Shown here piece after piece: positions 34,970 to 44,162 of a stretch of 50,551 nucleotides of DNA (positions within the stretch are counted from its first letter, which is position 1; each line of letters begins with the position of its first letter). Source of the stretch: an uncultured Gilliamella sp. (GTDB lineage: Bacteria; Pseudomonadota; Gammaproteobacteria; Enterobacterales; Orbaceae). The translations under genes were made by a program, and so were the position numbers. The stretch is taken from assembly GCA_946480175.1 (NCBI GenBank), contig CAMLIK010000010.1, positions 1 through 50,551 on the forward strand, written 5' to 3'. Below the pieces are notes generated by a model. It searched no databases, was not told the DNA's origin, and saw only the letters and a list, made by a program, of their open reading frames with translations.

Positions 34970-34997
34970 TTTTGAATTGCAATGCATTAATTCAAAA
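34970..34997. promoter_or_regulatory. Inverted repeat in the divergent aldolase/dehydrogenase promoter region, candidate operator
   Basis: Arms TTTTGAATT (34970-34978) and AATTCAAAA (34989-34997) are separated by 10 bases, forming a 28-base dyad between divergent genes of the pentonate module. This is a natural site for the local IclR regulator to control both sides. The motif differs from the TCCT-N-TATATTG set at rhmR. Confidence 0.45.
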
Positions 34998-35043
34998 GAA
35001 AATTAATTTTGTGATCTTCCTCTCATTGTAAAAAATAATTTTT

Positions 35044-35070
35044 TTGGCAAGTTTGTTTTTTCCGTATAAT
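35044..35070 (+). promoter_or_regulatory. Possible promoter of the pentonate-module alcohol dehydrogenase
   Basis: A perfect -10 TATAAT (35065-35070) lies 57 bases before the gene start, with TTGGCA (35044-35049) 15 bases upstream; the spacer is shorter than the ideal 17. Confidence 0.5.
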
Positions 35071-35126
35071 GAAATTAAGTTCTTTTTGTGGAATTTTTTG
35101 AAATTTGATTAATTTAAGAGGTAAAT

Positions 35127-36269
35127 ATGATTTATTACATTCCACCCGTTAATTTATTAGGAAAAGGATGTCTATCTGAGTTAGGGGTACCGGTTAAAAA
35201 ACTAAATTGTCAAAAGGCATTTGTGGTTAGTGACAAGTTTTTAGTGGGTAATGGAACGGTAGATAGAGTAGTTGATATTTTAGCCAAAGAGGGAATTGAA
35301 TCGGTTATTTTTTATGATGTTAAACCAAATCCTACCGTTGCTAATGTTGAAAATGCACTAAAATTATGCCAAGAATCTAAATGTGATTTTGTGGTTTCCA
35401 TTGGTGGTGGATCACCTCAGGATTGTGGTAAAGCGGTTGCGGTGTTAGCGACTAATGGTGGCAAAATTACCGATTATGAAGGGATGCATAAAAGTAAACA
35501 TAAATGTTTACCTATCGTGGCAATAGCAACCACCGCAGGTACATCTGCCGAAGTTACCATCAATTACGTGATTACTGATGAAAGCAGACACGTAAAAATG
35601 ATTATGGTCGATCCAAATACACTGGCATCAATAACGGTTAGTGATCCCGATTTAATGATTTCTAAACCAGCAAATTTAACCGCAGCAACCGGTATGGATG
35701 CATTAACTCATGCAATAGAAGCGGTGGTAGCTAAAGGGGCGATGGATGTCACTGATTCGACCGCACTATATGCAATTGGTCAAACCTTTAAATATTTAGC
35801 GCGCGCGGTTAAAAATGGTAACGATATTGAAGCCAGAGAACAAATGAGTTATGCCTGCTTTTTAAACGGTATTGCTTTTAGTAATGCTGGTCTAGGTAAT
35901 GTGCATGCGATGGCACATCAACTAGGTGGTCTTTATGATTTACCTCATGGGGTCTGTAATGCGATGCTATTATCGGTAGTTGAAAAGGAGAATGCGAAAC
36001 ATGCACCAGAAAAATTTAGAGCGATTGCCGATACAATTGGATTTGACACTAAAGATAAAACCGACCAAGAATGTGTTGATTATGTGATAAAAAGAATTGA
36101 AGATTTAGCGCAAGAAGTTGGTATTCCTAAATCATTGAAGGAGTTAGGCGTTGATAATCCTGATTTTGAGTTATTGGCGGAAAATTCAATGAAAGATGCT
36201 TGTGCCGGTGCTAATCCCGTCTTTTTTGATAAACAAAAGCTTATTGAGCTATTTAAGAAGATAGCTTAA
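35127..36269 (+). CDS. Iron-containing alcohol dehydrogenase (probable glycolaldehyde reductase, FucO/YiaY relative)
   Basis: A 380-residue group III dehydrogenase. It has the NAD-binding IGGGSPQDCGKAV, metal ligands in DALTHAIEAVVA, and the His pair spanning VHAMAHQLGG to LPHGVCNA. It is related to fucO at 23929-25080 but differs in many places and is closer to the YiaY/DhaT branch. It is divergent from the DapA-type aldolase, and an IclR gene lies convergently 52 bases downstream. Reduction of the glycolaldehyde from the aldolase to ethylene glycol, with NADH oxidation, is inferred from context; other short aldehydes are possible. It starts after a GAGGTAAAT ribosome site. Confidence 0.88.
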   Translation: MIYYIPPVNLLGKGCLSELGVPVKKLNCQKAFVVSDKFLVGNGTVDRVVDILAKEGIESVIFYDVKPNPTVANVENALKLCQESKCDFVVSIGGGSPQDCGKAVAVLATNGGKITDYEGMHKSKHKCLPIVAIATTAGTSAEVTINYVITDESRHVKMIMVDPNTLASITVSDPDLMISKPANLTAATGMDALTHAIEAVVAKGAMDVTDSTALYAIGQTFKYLARAVKNGNDIEAREQMSYACFLNGIAFSNAGLGNVHAMAHQLGGLYDLPHGVCNAMLLSVVEKENAKHAPEKFRAIADTIGFDTKDKTDQECVDYVIKRIEDLAQEVGIPKSLKELGVDNPDFELLAENSMKDACAGANPVFFDKQKLIELFKKIA

Positions 36270-36321
36270 TGAGTTATGGATTAAAATAGTTAAAATAATA
36301 TTGAATCATTATGATTCAATA

Positions 36322-37074
36322 TTATTGAAACTTGCTAGTCAGTTGTTGACATGCTTTACGCACTAGCTCTGAATATTTTTCGATCTTCTCTACCGGTAGT
36401 TGAAAAAGCACACCAGAAATACTAATCGCTGCAATTGGTTCATGATTTTTATTAAAAATTGGAGCAGCGATACAATGGACACCTTTTACATCTTCTTGAT
36501 TGTCATAGGCCCAACCTTGCGAGCGAATTTTCGCTAGCTCTTTTTTTAACAGTTTTTTGCTGGTAATTGTGGTGTCGGTATATTTAACCAATTTATCTTC
36601 TGGTATAAGTTGATCGATTTTCTCATCTGGCAACCAAGCTATCAATGCTTTACCAATACCGGAACTATGCAAGGGTAATTTTTTACCTATCCAAGTGCGA
36701 ATACCGATAGCTTGGTCATTTTCAATTTTTGCAATATAGACTGAATATAGACCATCTAACACACCTAGATGGCAAGTTAAGTTGGTTTGATCTCTTAATT
36801 TTGACATCAATGGTTCCGCTATTTTTGTGATATCAAACTGTTCCAGCGATTTATCACCCCATTCATGCAATTTTAATCCAAGATAATATTGGTTCTGATC
36901 TTGACGCAAAATACCATGCATGACTAATGCATTAAGTAGTGTTGAAGTGCTGCTTTTAGGTAAATTAAGGTCCTGAAATATCTGACTAAAAGTTGCGCCT
37001 TTGTGATTACCTAAATAATCACAAATGCGTACTATTTTATCTAATGCAGGTACTAGAGTTTGAATATTTGGCAT
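36322..37074 (-). CDS. IclR-family regulator, paralogue of RhmR
   Basis: A 250-residue IclR protein with N-terminal winged helix (PALDKIVRICDYLGNHKGATFSQI...LPKSSTSTLLNAL) and effector domain (LHSSGIGKALIAWLPDEK, GWAYDNQEDVKGVHCIAAPIFN, AAISISGVLFQL). Many segments align directly with RhmR, such as HLGVLDG against HLGILDN and NEEDYINIRC against NQEDVKGVHC, so the two are duplicates that have diverged. It presumably controls the adjacent pentonate genes. It is read convergently towards the dehydrogenase and divergently from pgi. Confidence 0.88.
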   Translation of the reverse strand: MPNIQTLVPALDKIVRICDYLGNHKGATFSQIFQDLNLPKSSTSTLLNALVMHGILRQDQNQYYLGLKLHEWGDKSLEQFDITKIAEPLMSKLRDQTNLTCHLGVLDGLYSVYIAKIENDQAIGIRTWIGKKLPLHSSGIGKALIAWLPDEKIDQLIPEDKLVKYTDTTITSKKLLKKELAKIRSQGWAYDNQEDVKGVHCIAAPIFNKNHEPIAAISISGVLFQLPVEKIEKYSELVRKACQQLTSKFQ

Positions 37075-37268
37075 GAAATATCCTAATATAATAATGTCAA
37101 AAATTTAGTTATTTTATTGGTACTAATTAGTTAGAAAATTATTTTTTGAACGGTTATATGTATAAAATAGCTTATCCTTAACATTATATTCAAGTTATTT
37201 GATTAGGAAAAGAAAATAACTTTTATTATTTTTTATTTTAACTTAATTTGAAAGAATAAATCCTTATC

Positions 37269-37297
37269 TTGCATCATGTTAGGCATAGTTATATTAT
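37269..37297 (+). promoter_or_regulatory. Possible pgi promoter
   Basis: TTGCAT (37269-37274) and TATTAT (37292-37297) with a 17-base spacer lie 35 bases before pgi. An alternative extended -10 (TGCTATATT, 37307-37315) follows. Both are moderate matches. Confidence 0.4.
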
Positions 37298-37331
37298 GGT
37301 TAATAGTGCTATATTAATAAAGGAATAAGTT

Positions 37332-38981
37332 ATGTTAAAGTCAATTGATCCAACTACCACTTCCGCCTGGAAGTCCCTTCAAGCTAGTTATCAAAATCAT
37401 CACGATAAAACCATTGCCCAAATTCTAAAAGATGAACCTAAACGAGTTGAAAAGTTAAGCATTCCTTTTGAAGATGAGTTCTTGGTTGATCTTTCCAAAA
37501 ATCGTTTAACGCAAGAGACATTAGAAATTCTTTATAAACTTGCTGATGAATGTGATTTAAATGGTGCAATTAAGGCAATGTACAGCGGTGAAAAAATTAA
37601 TCGCACAGAAAACCGAGCCGTTTTGCATGTTGCGCTACGTAATGTATCAAACTCACCAATTTATGTTGATGGTAAAAATGTTATGGATGATGTCAATGCA
37701 GTGCTTGCTAAGATGGAGTCCTTTAGTGAAAAAATTATTCGTGGTGAGTGGAAAGGTTATACCGGTAAAGCAATTACCGATGTTGTTAATATCGGCATTG
37801 GTGGTTCTGATTTAGGACCACATATGATAACTGAGGCGCTGAGACCTTATAAAAATCATTTAACTATGCATTTTGTTTCTAATGTTGATGGAACACATAT
37901 TGTTGAAGCTTTAAAAGGTTTAAATCCAGAAACAACTTTATTTTTAGTTGCCTCAAAAACGTTTACAACTCAAGAAACCATGACCAATGCTCAAACGGCT
38001 CGTCAATGGTTACTTGATTCGGCAAAAGATGCGAAAGCCGTTGCGCTTCACTTTGTTGCGTTATCAACTAACGCTAAAGAAGTTGAAAAATTTGGTATTG
38101 ATACGGCCAATATGTTTGAATTTTGGGATTGGGTAGGTGGTCGTTATTCTTCTTGGTCAGCTATCGGTTTATCAATTGTTCTTTCAATTGGCTTTGAAAA
38201 CTTTAAACAGTTTTTAGCTGGTGGCCATGCAATGGATAAACATTTCCAAAGCGCACCAATTGATAAAAATATTCCCACTTTACTTGCTTTAATTGGTATT
38301 TGGTACAATAATTTTTATGGTGCAGAAACCGAAGCAATTCTACCTTATGATCAATACATGCATCGTTTTGCGGCTTACTTCCAGCAAGGTAATATGGAGT
38401 CGAATGGTAAAAGTGTTGATCGTAATGGTAACAAAACTGGTTATACAACTGGTCCGATTATTTGGGGGGAGCCAGGAACAAATGGCCAACATGCCTTTTA
38501 TCAATTAATTCATCAGGGTACTAAACTTATCCCTTGTGATTTTATTGCGCCTGCAATTAGTCATAATCCAGTTAGCGATCATCATCCTAAGTTACTTTCT
38601 AACTTTTTTGCCCAAACAGAAGCTTTAGCTTTTGGTAAGACAGCACAACAAGTAGAACAAGAGTTTCTTGCTTCTGGTAAAAAACTCGATGAAGTTAAGT
38701 CAATTATTCCTTTTAAAGTCTTCGAAGGTAACAAACCGACAAACTCTATTTTAGTTAAAAAAATCACGCCTTATACATTAGGAGCACTAGTTGCGATGTA
38801 TGAACACAAGATCTTTACCCAAGGTATTATTCTTAATATCTTTAGTTTTGATCAATGGGGAGTTGAGCTTGGTAAGCAATTAGCTGGCCGAATTTTACCG
38901 GAATTAGCTGATGATAAACCGGTTAATTCTCATGATGATTCTACTAATAATCTAATTAATCAATACAAGAAATGGCGTTAA
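37332..38981 (+). CDS. pgi: Glucose-6-phosphate isomerase
   Basis: Interconverts glucose 6-phosphate and fructose 6-phosphate in glycolysis. It is 549 residues, the same as the E. coli enzyme. Family signatures are visible: [50 protein letters not shown], the catalytic Glu in [11 protein letters not shown], the His in [19 protein letters not shown], and the C-terminal active-site Lys region [13 protein letters not shown]. The gene has an AAGGAATAAG ribosome site and stands alone, sharing a bidirectional terminator with crr. Confidence 0.98.
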   Translation: MLKSIDPTTTSAWKSLQASYQNHHDKTIAQILKDEPKRVEKLSIPFEDEFLVDLSKNRLTQETLEILYKLADECDLNGAIKAMYSGEKINRTENRAVLHVALRNVSNSPIYVDGKNVMDDVNAVLAKMESFSEKIIRGEWKGYTGKAITDVVNIGIGGSDLGPHMITEALRPYKNHLTMHFVSNVDGTHIVEALKGLNPETTLFLVASKTFTTQETMTNAQTARQWLLDSAKDAKAVALHFVALSTNAKEVEKFGIDTANMFEFWDWVGGRYSSWSAIGLSIVLSIGFENFKQFLAGGHAMDKHFQSAPIDKNIPTLLALIGIWYNNFYGAETEAILPYDQYMHRFAAYFQQGNMESNGKSVDRNGNKTGYTTGPIIWGEPGTNGQHAFYQLIHQGTKLIPCDFIAPAISHNPVSDHHPKLLSNFFAQTEALAFGKTAQQVEQEFLASGKKLDEVKSIIPFKVFEGNKPTNSILVKKITPYTLGALVAMYEHKIFTQGIILNIFSFDQWGVELGKQLAGRILPELADDKPVNSHDDSTNNLINQYKKWR

Positions 38982-39008
38982 CAACTATTTTGCCAATTGA
39001 ATGAATAG

Positions 39009-39041
39009 AAAAAACCTTCAGTCTGAACTGAAGGTTTTTTT
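39009..39041. terminator. Bidirectional rho-independent terminator between pgi and crr
   Basis: An A-run, the stem AACCTTCAGT/ACTGAAGGTT with loop CTGA, and a T-run make a symmetrical intrinsic terminator serving both converging genes. Confidence 0.9.
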
Positions 39042-39049
39042 ATAACTGA

Positions 39050-39553
39050 TTATTTTTTTACACGCATTATTGGCGTTTTACCCGCTTCAACTGAGCCAGT
39101 TAGTTTAGTTAATTCAACTATTGTATCCATATTTGAAACAACAACCGGGGTTAGTACTGATTTGGCTTTACTTTCAAGTAAAGGTAGATCAATTTCAATG
39201 ATGGTATCACCAATTTTAACTTGTTGTCCTTCTTCAGCAACACGAGTAAAACCTTCACCTTTTAGCTCAACGGTATCTATGCCAAAGTGAACAAAAAGCT
39301 CGATACCTTCATCTGACTCAATCGCAAAAGCATGATTGGTATCAAAGATTTTGCCAATTTTACCATTTAATGGTGCGACAATTTTGTTGCCAGATGGTTT
39401 AATTGCAACGCCATCACCAACGATTTTCTCAGCAAAAACAACATCGGGCACATCTTCGATTTTAACAATTTCACCACTAAGAGGTGCAATAACTTCGGTG
39501 CTATTTTTATTATCATCAGATACAAATTGCTTTATTTTATCAAATAGACCCAT
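39050..39553 (-). CDS. crr: PTS glucose-specific EIIA component
   Basis: Cytoplasmic EIIA-Glc, 167 residues (E. coli 169), which relays phosphate from HPr to sugar permeases and regulates adenylate cyclase and non-PTS carriers. The phosphorylated residue is His89 in [11 protein letters not shown]; the second active-site histidine is His74 in NHAFAIES. The N-terminal amphipathic segment [14 protein letters not shown] used for membrane binding is kept. It is the last gene of ptsH-ptsI-crr, 9 bases after ptsI, and ends at a bidirectional terminator. Confidence 0.97.
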   Translation of the reverse strand: MGLFDKIKQFVSDDNKNSTEVIAPLSGEIVKIEDVPDVVFAEKIVGDGVAIKPSGNKIVAPLNGKIGKIFDTNHAFAIESDEGIELFVHFGIDTVELKGEGFTRVAEEGQQVKIGDTIIEIDLPLLESKAKSVLTPVVVSNMDTIVELTKLTGSVEAGKTPIMRVKK

Positions 39554-39562
39554 CGTTGACTC

Positions 39563-41290
39563 CTAACAAATTTGCTTTTCAGCAGTATATTTTTCAATTA
39601 AATCGGTTACTTCATTAGCTGTTGCTTTTTCAAGAACCGTATCAGCAAAATTCTTCGCTTCTTCATAATTAGTATTACGAATTAATTTTTTAATTTTAGG
39701 AATTGATACTGCACTCATACTAAACTCATCAAGCCCCATTCCTAGTAATAAAATTGTTGCTCTTTCATCACCAGCAAGCTCACCACACATTCCTGTCCAT
39801 TTCCCTTCTTTGTGAGATGCATCAATGACATTTTTAATTAATGTTAATACTGATGGCGAAAGTGGATTATAAAGATGTGAAATAAGTTCATTACCACGGT
39901 CAACTGCAAGCGTATATTGAGTTAAATCGTTAGTACCAATACTAAAAAAGTCAACTTCTTTAGCTAAGTGACGAGCAATGACCGCAGCGGCAGGCGTTTC
40001 GATCATAACACCGATTTCGATGTTTTTATCAAATGCTTTACCTTCAGAGGTTAATTGTTCTTTAAGGATATTGATTTCAGATTTTAAAATACGAATTTCT
40101 TCAACCGAAATAATCATCGGGAACATAATGCGTAATTTACCGAATGCAGAGGCACGTAAAATTGCACGTAACTGGGCATGTAATATTTCTTTACGGTCTA
40201 AACAAATACGAATTGCTCGCCAACCTAAAAATGGATTTTCTTCTTTTGGTAAATGCATATAAGGTACATCTTTATCACCACCAATATCCATGGTACGAAC
40301 AATAACCGATAGGCCATTAGTTGATTCAGCAACTTCTTTATATGCTTTGAATTGTTCGTCTTCATTAGGATACGCATCACGATCCATAAATAAGAATTCA
40401 GTGCGATAAAGACCAACACCTTCATAACCATTACGATCGGCACCAGCAATATCACGAACTGTACCGATATTGGCACAAATTTCCACTTGATGACCATCAA
40501 GCGTTACAGCTGGTAAGTCTTTTAATTTTGCTAACTCTTCTTTATCAGCAAGATATTTGGTTTGAACTTGTTTTAATTTTTCTTCAGTTGCGTGATCTGG
40601 ATTAATGTAGATAGCGTTGTTGATGGCATCTAAAATAACAAAATCACCCTGTTTAATTGCTTGTGTTGCATTAGATGTACCAACGATTGCTGGAATTTCT
40701 AATGAACGAGCCATGATAGATGTATGTGAAGTACGACCACCGGCATCAGTGATGAAACCTAATACCATATCTAAATTTAATTGCGCAGTTTCAGATGGCG
40801 TTAAATCAGTCGCAACTAAAATACAAGGTTGGCTAATAGCACTTAAATCAACAATTTCAATACCTAAAATATTTTTTAGCAATCGTTTACCAATATCTCG
40901 AATATCGGCAGCACGTTCTTTTAGATATTCATCATCTAGGTTCTCTAACTCTTTTGCTTGGGTTTCAAATACAGATTGGACAGCAGCATCGGCACTTGAG
41001 TGTTTACTTTTGATTCGTGAAATCACTTCTTGTTCAAGATCTTCATCTTCAAGAAGCATGATATGACCTTCAAAAATGGCAGCTTTATCTTCACCTAGAG
41101 TGGTTTTTGCTCGCTCCATGATAGCATGTAATTGTACGCTTGATTTTTCACGAGCTTCTTTAAAGCGATCAATTTCAGAGTCAATTTTGTTATCAAGAAT
41201 TTGCCTATTATTAATAACAATAGGTTCTTCTTTTAATAATAGCGCTTTTGCAAAAGCGATACCTGGGGAAACAAGTATACCTGATACCAT
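39563..41290 (-). CDS. ptsI: PTS phosphotransferase enzyme I
   Basis: Autophosphorylates from phosphoenolpyruvate and passes phosphate to HPr. The 575-residue length equals that of E. coli EI. The active His189 lies in [15 protein letters not shown], the same number as in E. coli. The C-terminal PEP-binding barrel shows [52 protein letters not shown] and the catalytic Cys in GMCGELAGD. It lies between ptsH (52-base gap) and crr. Confidence 0.98.
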   Translation of the reverse strand: MVSGILVSPGIAFAKALLLKEEPIVINNRQILDNKIDSEIDRFKEAREKSSVQLHAIMERAKTTLGEDKAAIFEGHIMLLEDEDLEQEVISRIKSKHSSADAAVQSVFETQAKELENLDDEYLKERAADIRDIGKRLLKNILGIEIVDLSAISQPCILVATDLTPSETAQLNLDMVLGFITDAGGRTSHTSIMARSLEIPAIVGTSNATQAIKQGDFVILDAINNAIYINPDHATEEKLKQVQTKYLADKEELAKLKDLPAVTLDGHQVEICANIGTVRDIAGADRNGYEGVGLYRTEFLFMDRDAYPNEDEQFKAYKEVAESTNGLSVIVRTMDIGGDKDVPYMHLPKEENPFLGWRAIRICLDRKEILHAQLRAILRASAFGKLRIMFPMIISVEEIRILKSEINILKEQLTSEGKAFDKNIEIGVMIETPAAAVIARHLAKEVDFFSIGTNDLTQYTLAVDRGNELISHLYNPLSPSVLTLIKNVIDASHKEGKWTGMCGELAGDERATILLLGMGLDEFSMSAVSIPKIKKLIRNTNYEEAKNFADTVLEKATANEVTDLIEKYTAEKQIC

Positions 41291-41342
41291 AACATTTAAT
41301 CCTTATCTAATATTAAAACCATTCAACGCTAATATGGGAGTA

Positions 41343-41600
41343 TTATTCCAATTCAGGAATTAATTTTACTAAATGATCTACTGCTTCTTTTTCATCCTCA
41401 CCTTCGGCTGAAATAGTAATAGTAGTACCTTGAGTTAATCCTAGTGTTTGTAATTTGAATAAGCTCTTAGCACTAGCGCTTTTTCCATTTGATGTGACAG
41501 TAATTTCAGAATTGAAGTTTTTAGCTTCCTTTACAAATTGTGCAGCAGGGCGGGTATGAAGACCGTTCGACGCAATAATAGTTACATCTTGCTTATACAT
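41343..41600 (-). CDS. ptsH: PTS phosphocarrier protein HPr
   Basis: Small phosphocarrier of 85 residues, exactly the E. coli length when started at ATG 41600. The frame opens 33 bases earlier, but MYKQDVTI matches the family and has a GGGAG site nine bases upstream. His15 (NGLHTRPA) is phosphorylated by enzyme I, and the Ser46 region ([14 protein letters not shown]) is conserved. It is the first gene of the pts operon. Confidence 0.97.
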   Translation of the reverse strand: MYKQDVTIIASNGLHTRPAAQFVKEAKNFNSEITVTSNGKSASAKSLFKLQTLGLTQGTTITISAEGEDEKEAVDHLVKLIPELE

Positions 41601-41740
41601 AATTATTTTACTCCCAAAAATATATTTGTTCATGCGACAATATAAATAAAAACAGCTTGAAAGGCTAGTAAGATTTCACAGATATGTGACAATTAGTCAA
41701 TCTTATTGGCGATAATCTACAAAGTCAGCTGATATATTTA

Positions 41741-42073
41741 TCAATATTGGTAAATCCGAATTACCTTATCACTACATTTTTTAAATTCAACCTGCCCGTG
41801 AATTCCTCGTTTGATATTTTCAAATACGATTTCTTCACTTCCATCTAGTTGTGAGGCACGGATTTCGTCTCGGCAAAAAGTTTCGAACTTATCAAGTTCT
41901 TGTTCACTATTGCCTAGCTGATAATTTTTAGGTAAATTTTGGCTGGTTATATAGGTATTTGTTTTATTTTGCACATCAATAACAATCACACCTTTATTTT
42001 GTACCCATGAACTACAAGCAGTTAATGATATGGCTATGCATAGCGATGTTAAAATTAATCTAATAATGTTCAA
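41741..42073 (-). CDS. Small putative lipoprotein, function unknown
   Basis: The longest frame reaches 42181, but the likely start is TTG at 42073, with an AAGGAA site six bases upstream. It gives a 110-residue protein with an N-terminal hydrophobic signal and lipobox LTAC (Cys at about residue 20). The mature part has no motif I recognise; it has two later cysteines (FCRDE and KKCSD) that could form a disulfide, and KGVIVIDVQNKTNTYIT looks like a beta-rich segment. It is divergent from ygfB with the pts promoter region behind it. No homology-based function is proposed. Confidence 0.6.
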   Translation of the reverse strand: MNIIRLILTSLCIAISLTACSSWVQNKGVIVIDVQNKTNTYITSQNLPKNYQLGNSEQELDKFETFCRDEIRASQLDGSEEIVFENIKRGIHGQVEFKKCSDKVIRIYQY

Positions 42074-42199
42074 AATAATTCCTTTATAAAGCACAATAAC
42101 CTGTTTATTATTTACAACTAGGCATAAATTATATACTAATAATGCGTGAAAGTGCAGGGGGTGTATTTTCACCATTATCACAAAACTAAGGTGGAGTTA

Positions 42200-42742
42200 A
42201 TGACTGATAGCAAGATTTATGATGAGCTTAATCGTCAACTTATTCAAAATAAAATTGGCATAACCGCAGCTGAATTACATGGATTCTTATCAGGCCTATT
42301 GGCTGGAGGGAATTATGACGAAAGCTGGAAAGTGTTAGCTCAAGACATGTTGAATGATGGGCAAAAGATTGCAGATCCTTTAAATAAGGAAATTGAAAAA
42401 TTATATCATTCAACTAAACAACAACTTATTGATGAGAATTTTGAGTTTCAACTGTTGCTTAGTGAACAAGATTTGTTTACCCAAATTGATGATTTAGTTG
42501 GCTGGGTAAATCATTTTTTATTAGGTATTGGTTTAGTTCAACCTAAACTTAATCGAGTTAAAGGCGATGTAGGTGAAGCAATATATGACCTAAGGCAAAT
42601 AGCTAAACTCGGTTATGATGAAGATGAAGATCAACAAGAGTTAGCTTTTGCATTTGAGGAGATAAAAGAGTACGTTAGAATTACGGCGATGTTCTGTTTT
42701 GATGAATTTAATGAACCTGATATTACGCCAACTCTTCACTAA
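42200..42742 (+). CDS. ygfB: UPF0149 family protein YgfB
   Basis: A 180-residue all-helical protein of the UPF0149/YecA-like family. ATG 42200 follows a strong AAGGTGGAG site, while the upstream extension to 42146 lacks family similarity. Conserved features are AAELHGFLSGLLAGG, VGWVNHFLLGIGL, GDVGEAIYDLRQIAKLGYDEDED and the C-terminal EEIKEYVRITAMFCFDE. The YgfB homologue in Pseudomonas has been linked to control of ampD-like genes; the general function is poorly known. It is followed after 33 bases by pepP, the same order as in E. coli. Confidence 0.92.
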   Translation: MTDSKIYDELNRQLIQNKIGITAAELHGFLSGLLAGGNYDESWKVLAQDMLNDGQKIADPLNKEIEKLYHSTKQQLIDENFEFQLLLSEQDLFTQIDDLVGWVNHFLLGIGLVQPKLNRVKGDVGEAIYDLRQIAKLGYDEDEDQQELAFAFEEIKEYVRITAMFCFDEFNEPDITPTLH

Positions 42743-42775
42743 AAAGCAGTATTATTAATCATTAAGGTAAACGTT

Positions 42776-44083
42776 ATGATAGATATTGATACAGAACTGT
42801 TAGCTCGACGAAATAAATTATTGGCGCAGATGCAGCCAAATAGCATTGCCTTATTTTTTGCCTCACCAGAAGTTAGGCGAAGTAATGATACTCATTATCC
42901 TTATCGACAAGACAGTGATTTTTGGTATTTTACTTTTTTTGCCGAGCCTGAAGCGCTTTTTGTGATAATTAAACAGCAAGACGGTCAACCACGATATATT
43001 TTATTCAATCGTAAAAAAGATCCTTTAGCTGAAACATGGACCGGATATCGCTTAGGTCAGCAGGCTGCATTAGAAAAAATTTGCGTAGATGAAGCTTATC
43101 TTTTTGATGATATTAATAACGTTTTGCCAAATTTAATTAATGGAAAGGCCGCCATTTATCATGCTGACCAGCTTTATCATTATGCTGACGAGATAATTAA
43201 AAAAACGCTTAATACTTTACGGCAAGGCGGTCGATTCAAACTTTCAGCGCCAAGCATAGTTATTGATTGGCGACCAATCGTTCACGAAATGCGCATGTTT
43301 AAGTCTGAATATGAAATCGCCATTTTACGTCAAGCCTGTGAAATCAGTGCAAAAGCACATATTAGGGCAATGCAAAAGTGTCAGCCTAATTGGTATGAGT
43401 ATCAATTAGAAGCTGAAATCTTACATGAGTTTGCTTGGCATGGTGCGCGTTCACCATCCTATAACACTATCGTTGGTGGTGGTAATAATGGCTGTATATT
43501 GCATTATGAAAATAATAGCGACCAATTGAAAAATGGCGATTTAGTCTTAATTGATGCTGGCTGTGAATACCAGTATTATGCTGGGGACATCACCCGAACA
43601 TTTCCGGTTAATGGTAAATTTAATCAAGCTCAACGAGAAATATATGACCTAGTATTAACAGCACAATATGCCGCTATCAAATCATTAAAACCAGGTACCT
43701 CAATATCCTTAGTTAATCAAGAAATTATTCGAATTATGGTTGAAGGGTTAGTTAAGCTGGGAATTATGCAAGGTGATGTTGGAACATTGATTGCAGATAA
43801 AGCCTACTTGGCATTTTATATGCATGGTTTAGGTCATTGGTTAGGTATTGATGTGCATGATGTCGGTAGCGATCGTGATCGCATACTTGCACCGGGGATG
43901 GTTTTAACGGTTGAACCTGGACTTTATATTAATAAAGATGCTGATGTGCCTGAACGTTATCAAGGTATCGGGATTCGTATTGAAGACAACATTTTGATTA
44001 CTCAATCGGGCAATGAAGTTTTAACAGCAATGGTACCAAAAGAGCCACAGCAAATTGAACTTTTAATGCAAAACAATAAATAA
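42776..44083 (+). CDS. pepP: Xaa-Pro aminopeptidase PepP
   Basis: Aminopeptidase P removes N-terminal residues before proline, using two Mn ions. The 435-residue protein (E. coli 441) has the N-terminal creatinase-like domain (SDFWYFTFFAEPEALFVI) and the pita-bread metallopeptidase domain. Metal ligands lie in LIDAGCEYQYYAGDITRTFPV (two Asp), GLGHWLGIDVHD (His), VEPGLYI (Glu) and GIRIEDNI (Glu). It is co-transcribed with ygfB and ends at a strong terminator. In E. coli ubiH follows, but here the next gene is tonB on the other strand. Confidence 0.96.
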   Translation: MIDIDTELLARRNKLLAQMQPNSIALFFASPEVRRSNDTHYPYRQDSDFWYFTFFAEPEALFVIIKQQDGQPRYILFNRKKDPLAETWTGYRLGQQAALEKICVDEAYLFDDINNVLPNLINGKAAIYHADQLYHYADEIIKKTLNTLRQGGRFKLSAPSIVIDWRPIVHEMRMFKSEYEIAILRQACEISAKAHIRAMQKCQPNWYEYQLEAEILHEFAWHGARSPSYNTIVGGGNNGCILHYENNSDQLKNGDLVLIDAGCEYQYYAGDITRTFPVNGKFNQAQREIYDLVLTAQYAAIKSLKPGTSISLVNQEIIRIMVEGLVKLGIMQGDVGTLIADKAYLAFYMHGLGHWLGIDVHDVGSDRDRILAPGMVLTVEPGLYINKDADVPERYQGIGIRIEDNILITQSGNEVLTAMVPKEPQQIELLMQNNK

Positions 44084-44096
44084 ACTGAAGGAAGGC

Positions 44097-44132
44097 GCGC
44101 TAATCTCGAATGATGAGATTAGCGCTTTTTTT
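44097..44132 (+). terminator. Rho-independent terminator of ygfB-pepP
   Basis: A perfect 11-bp stem GCGCTAATCTC (44097-44107) and GAGATTAGCGC (44115-44125) with a seven-base loop is followed by seven T. Confidence 0.93.
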
Positions 44133-44162
44133 AAAGAAAAAAATTGGCTAATGACCTATTGA

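Noticed and set aside
23929-37074. Possible prophage or integrative element carrying the sugar-acid genes
   Set aside because: No integrase, attachment-site repeat at the edges, tRNA gene or phage gene was found; the only repeat lies inside the region.
41676-41689. TCACA-GATA-TGTGA inverted repeat upstream of ptsH, considered as a CRP site
   Set aside because: The half-sites are in the opposite order and spacing from the CRP consensus TGTGA-N6-TCACA, and no promoter was found in register.
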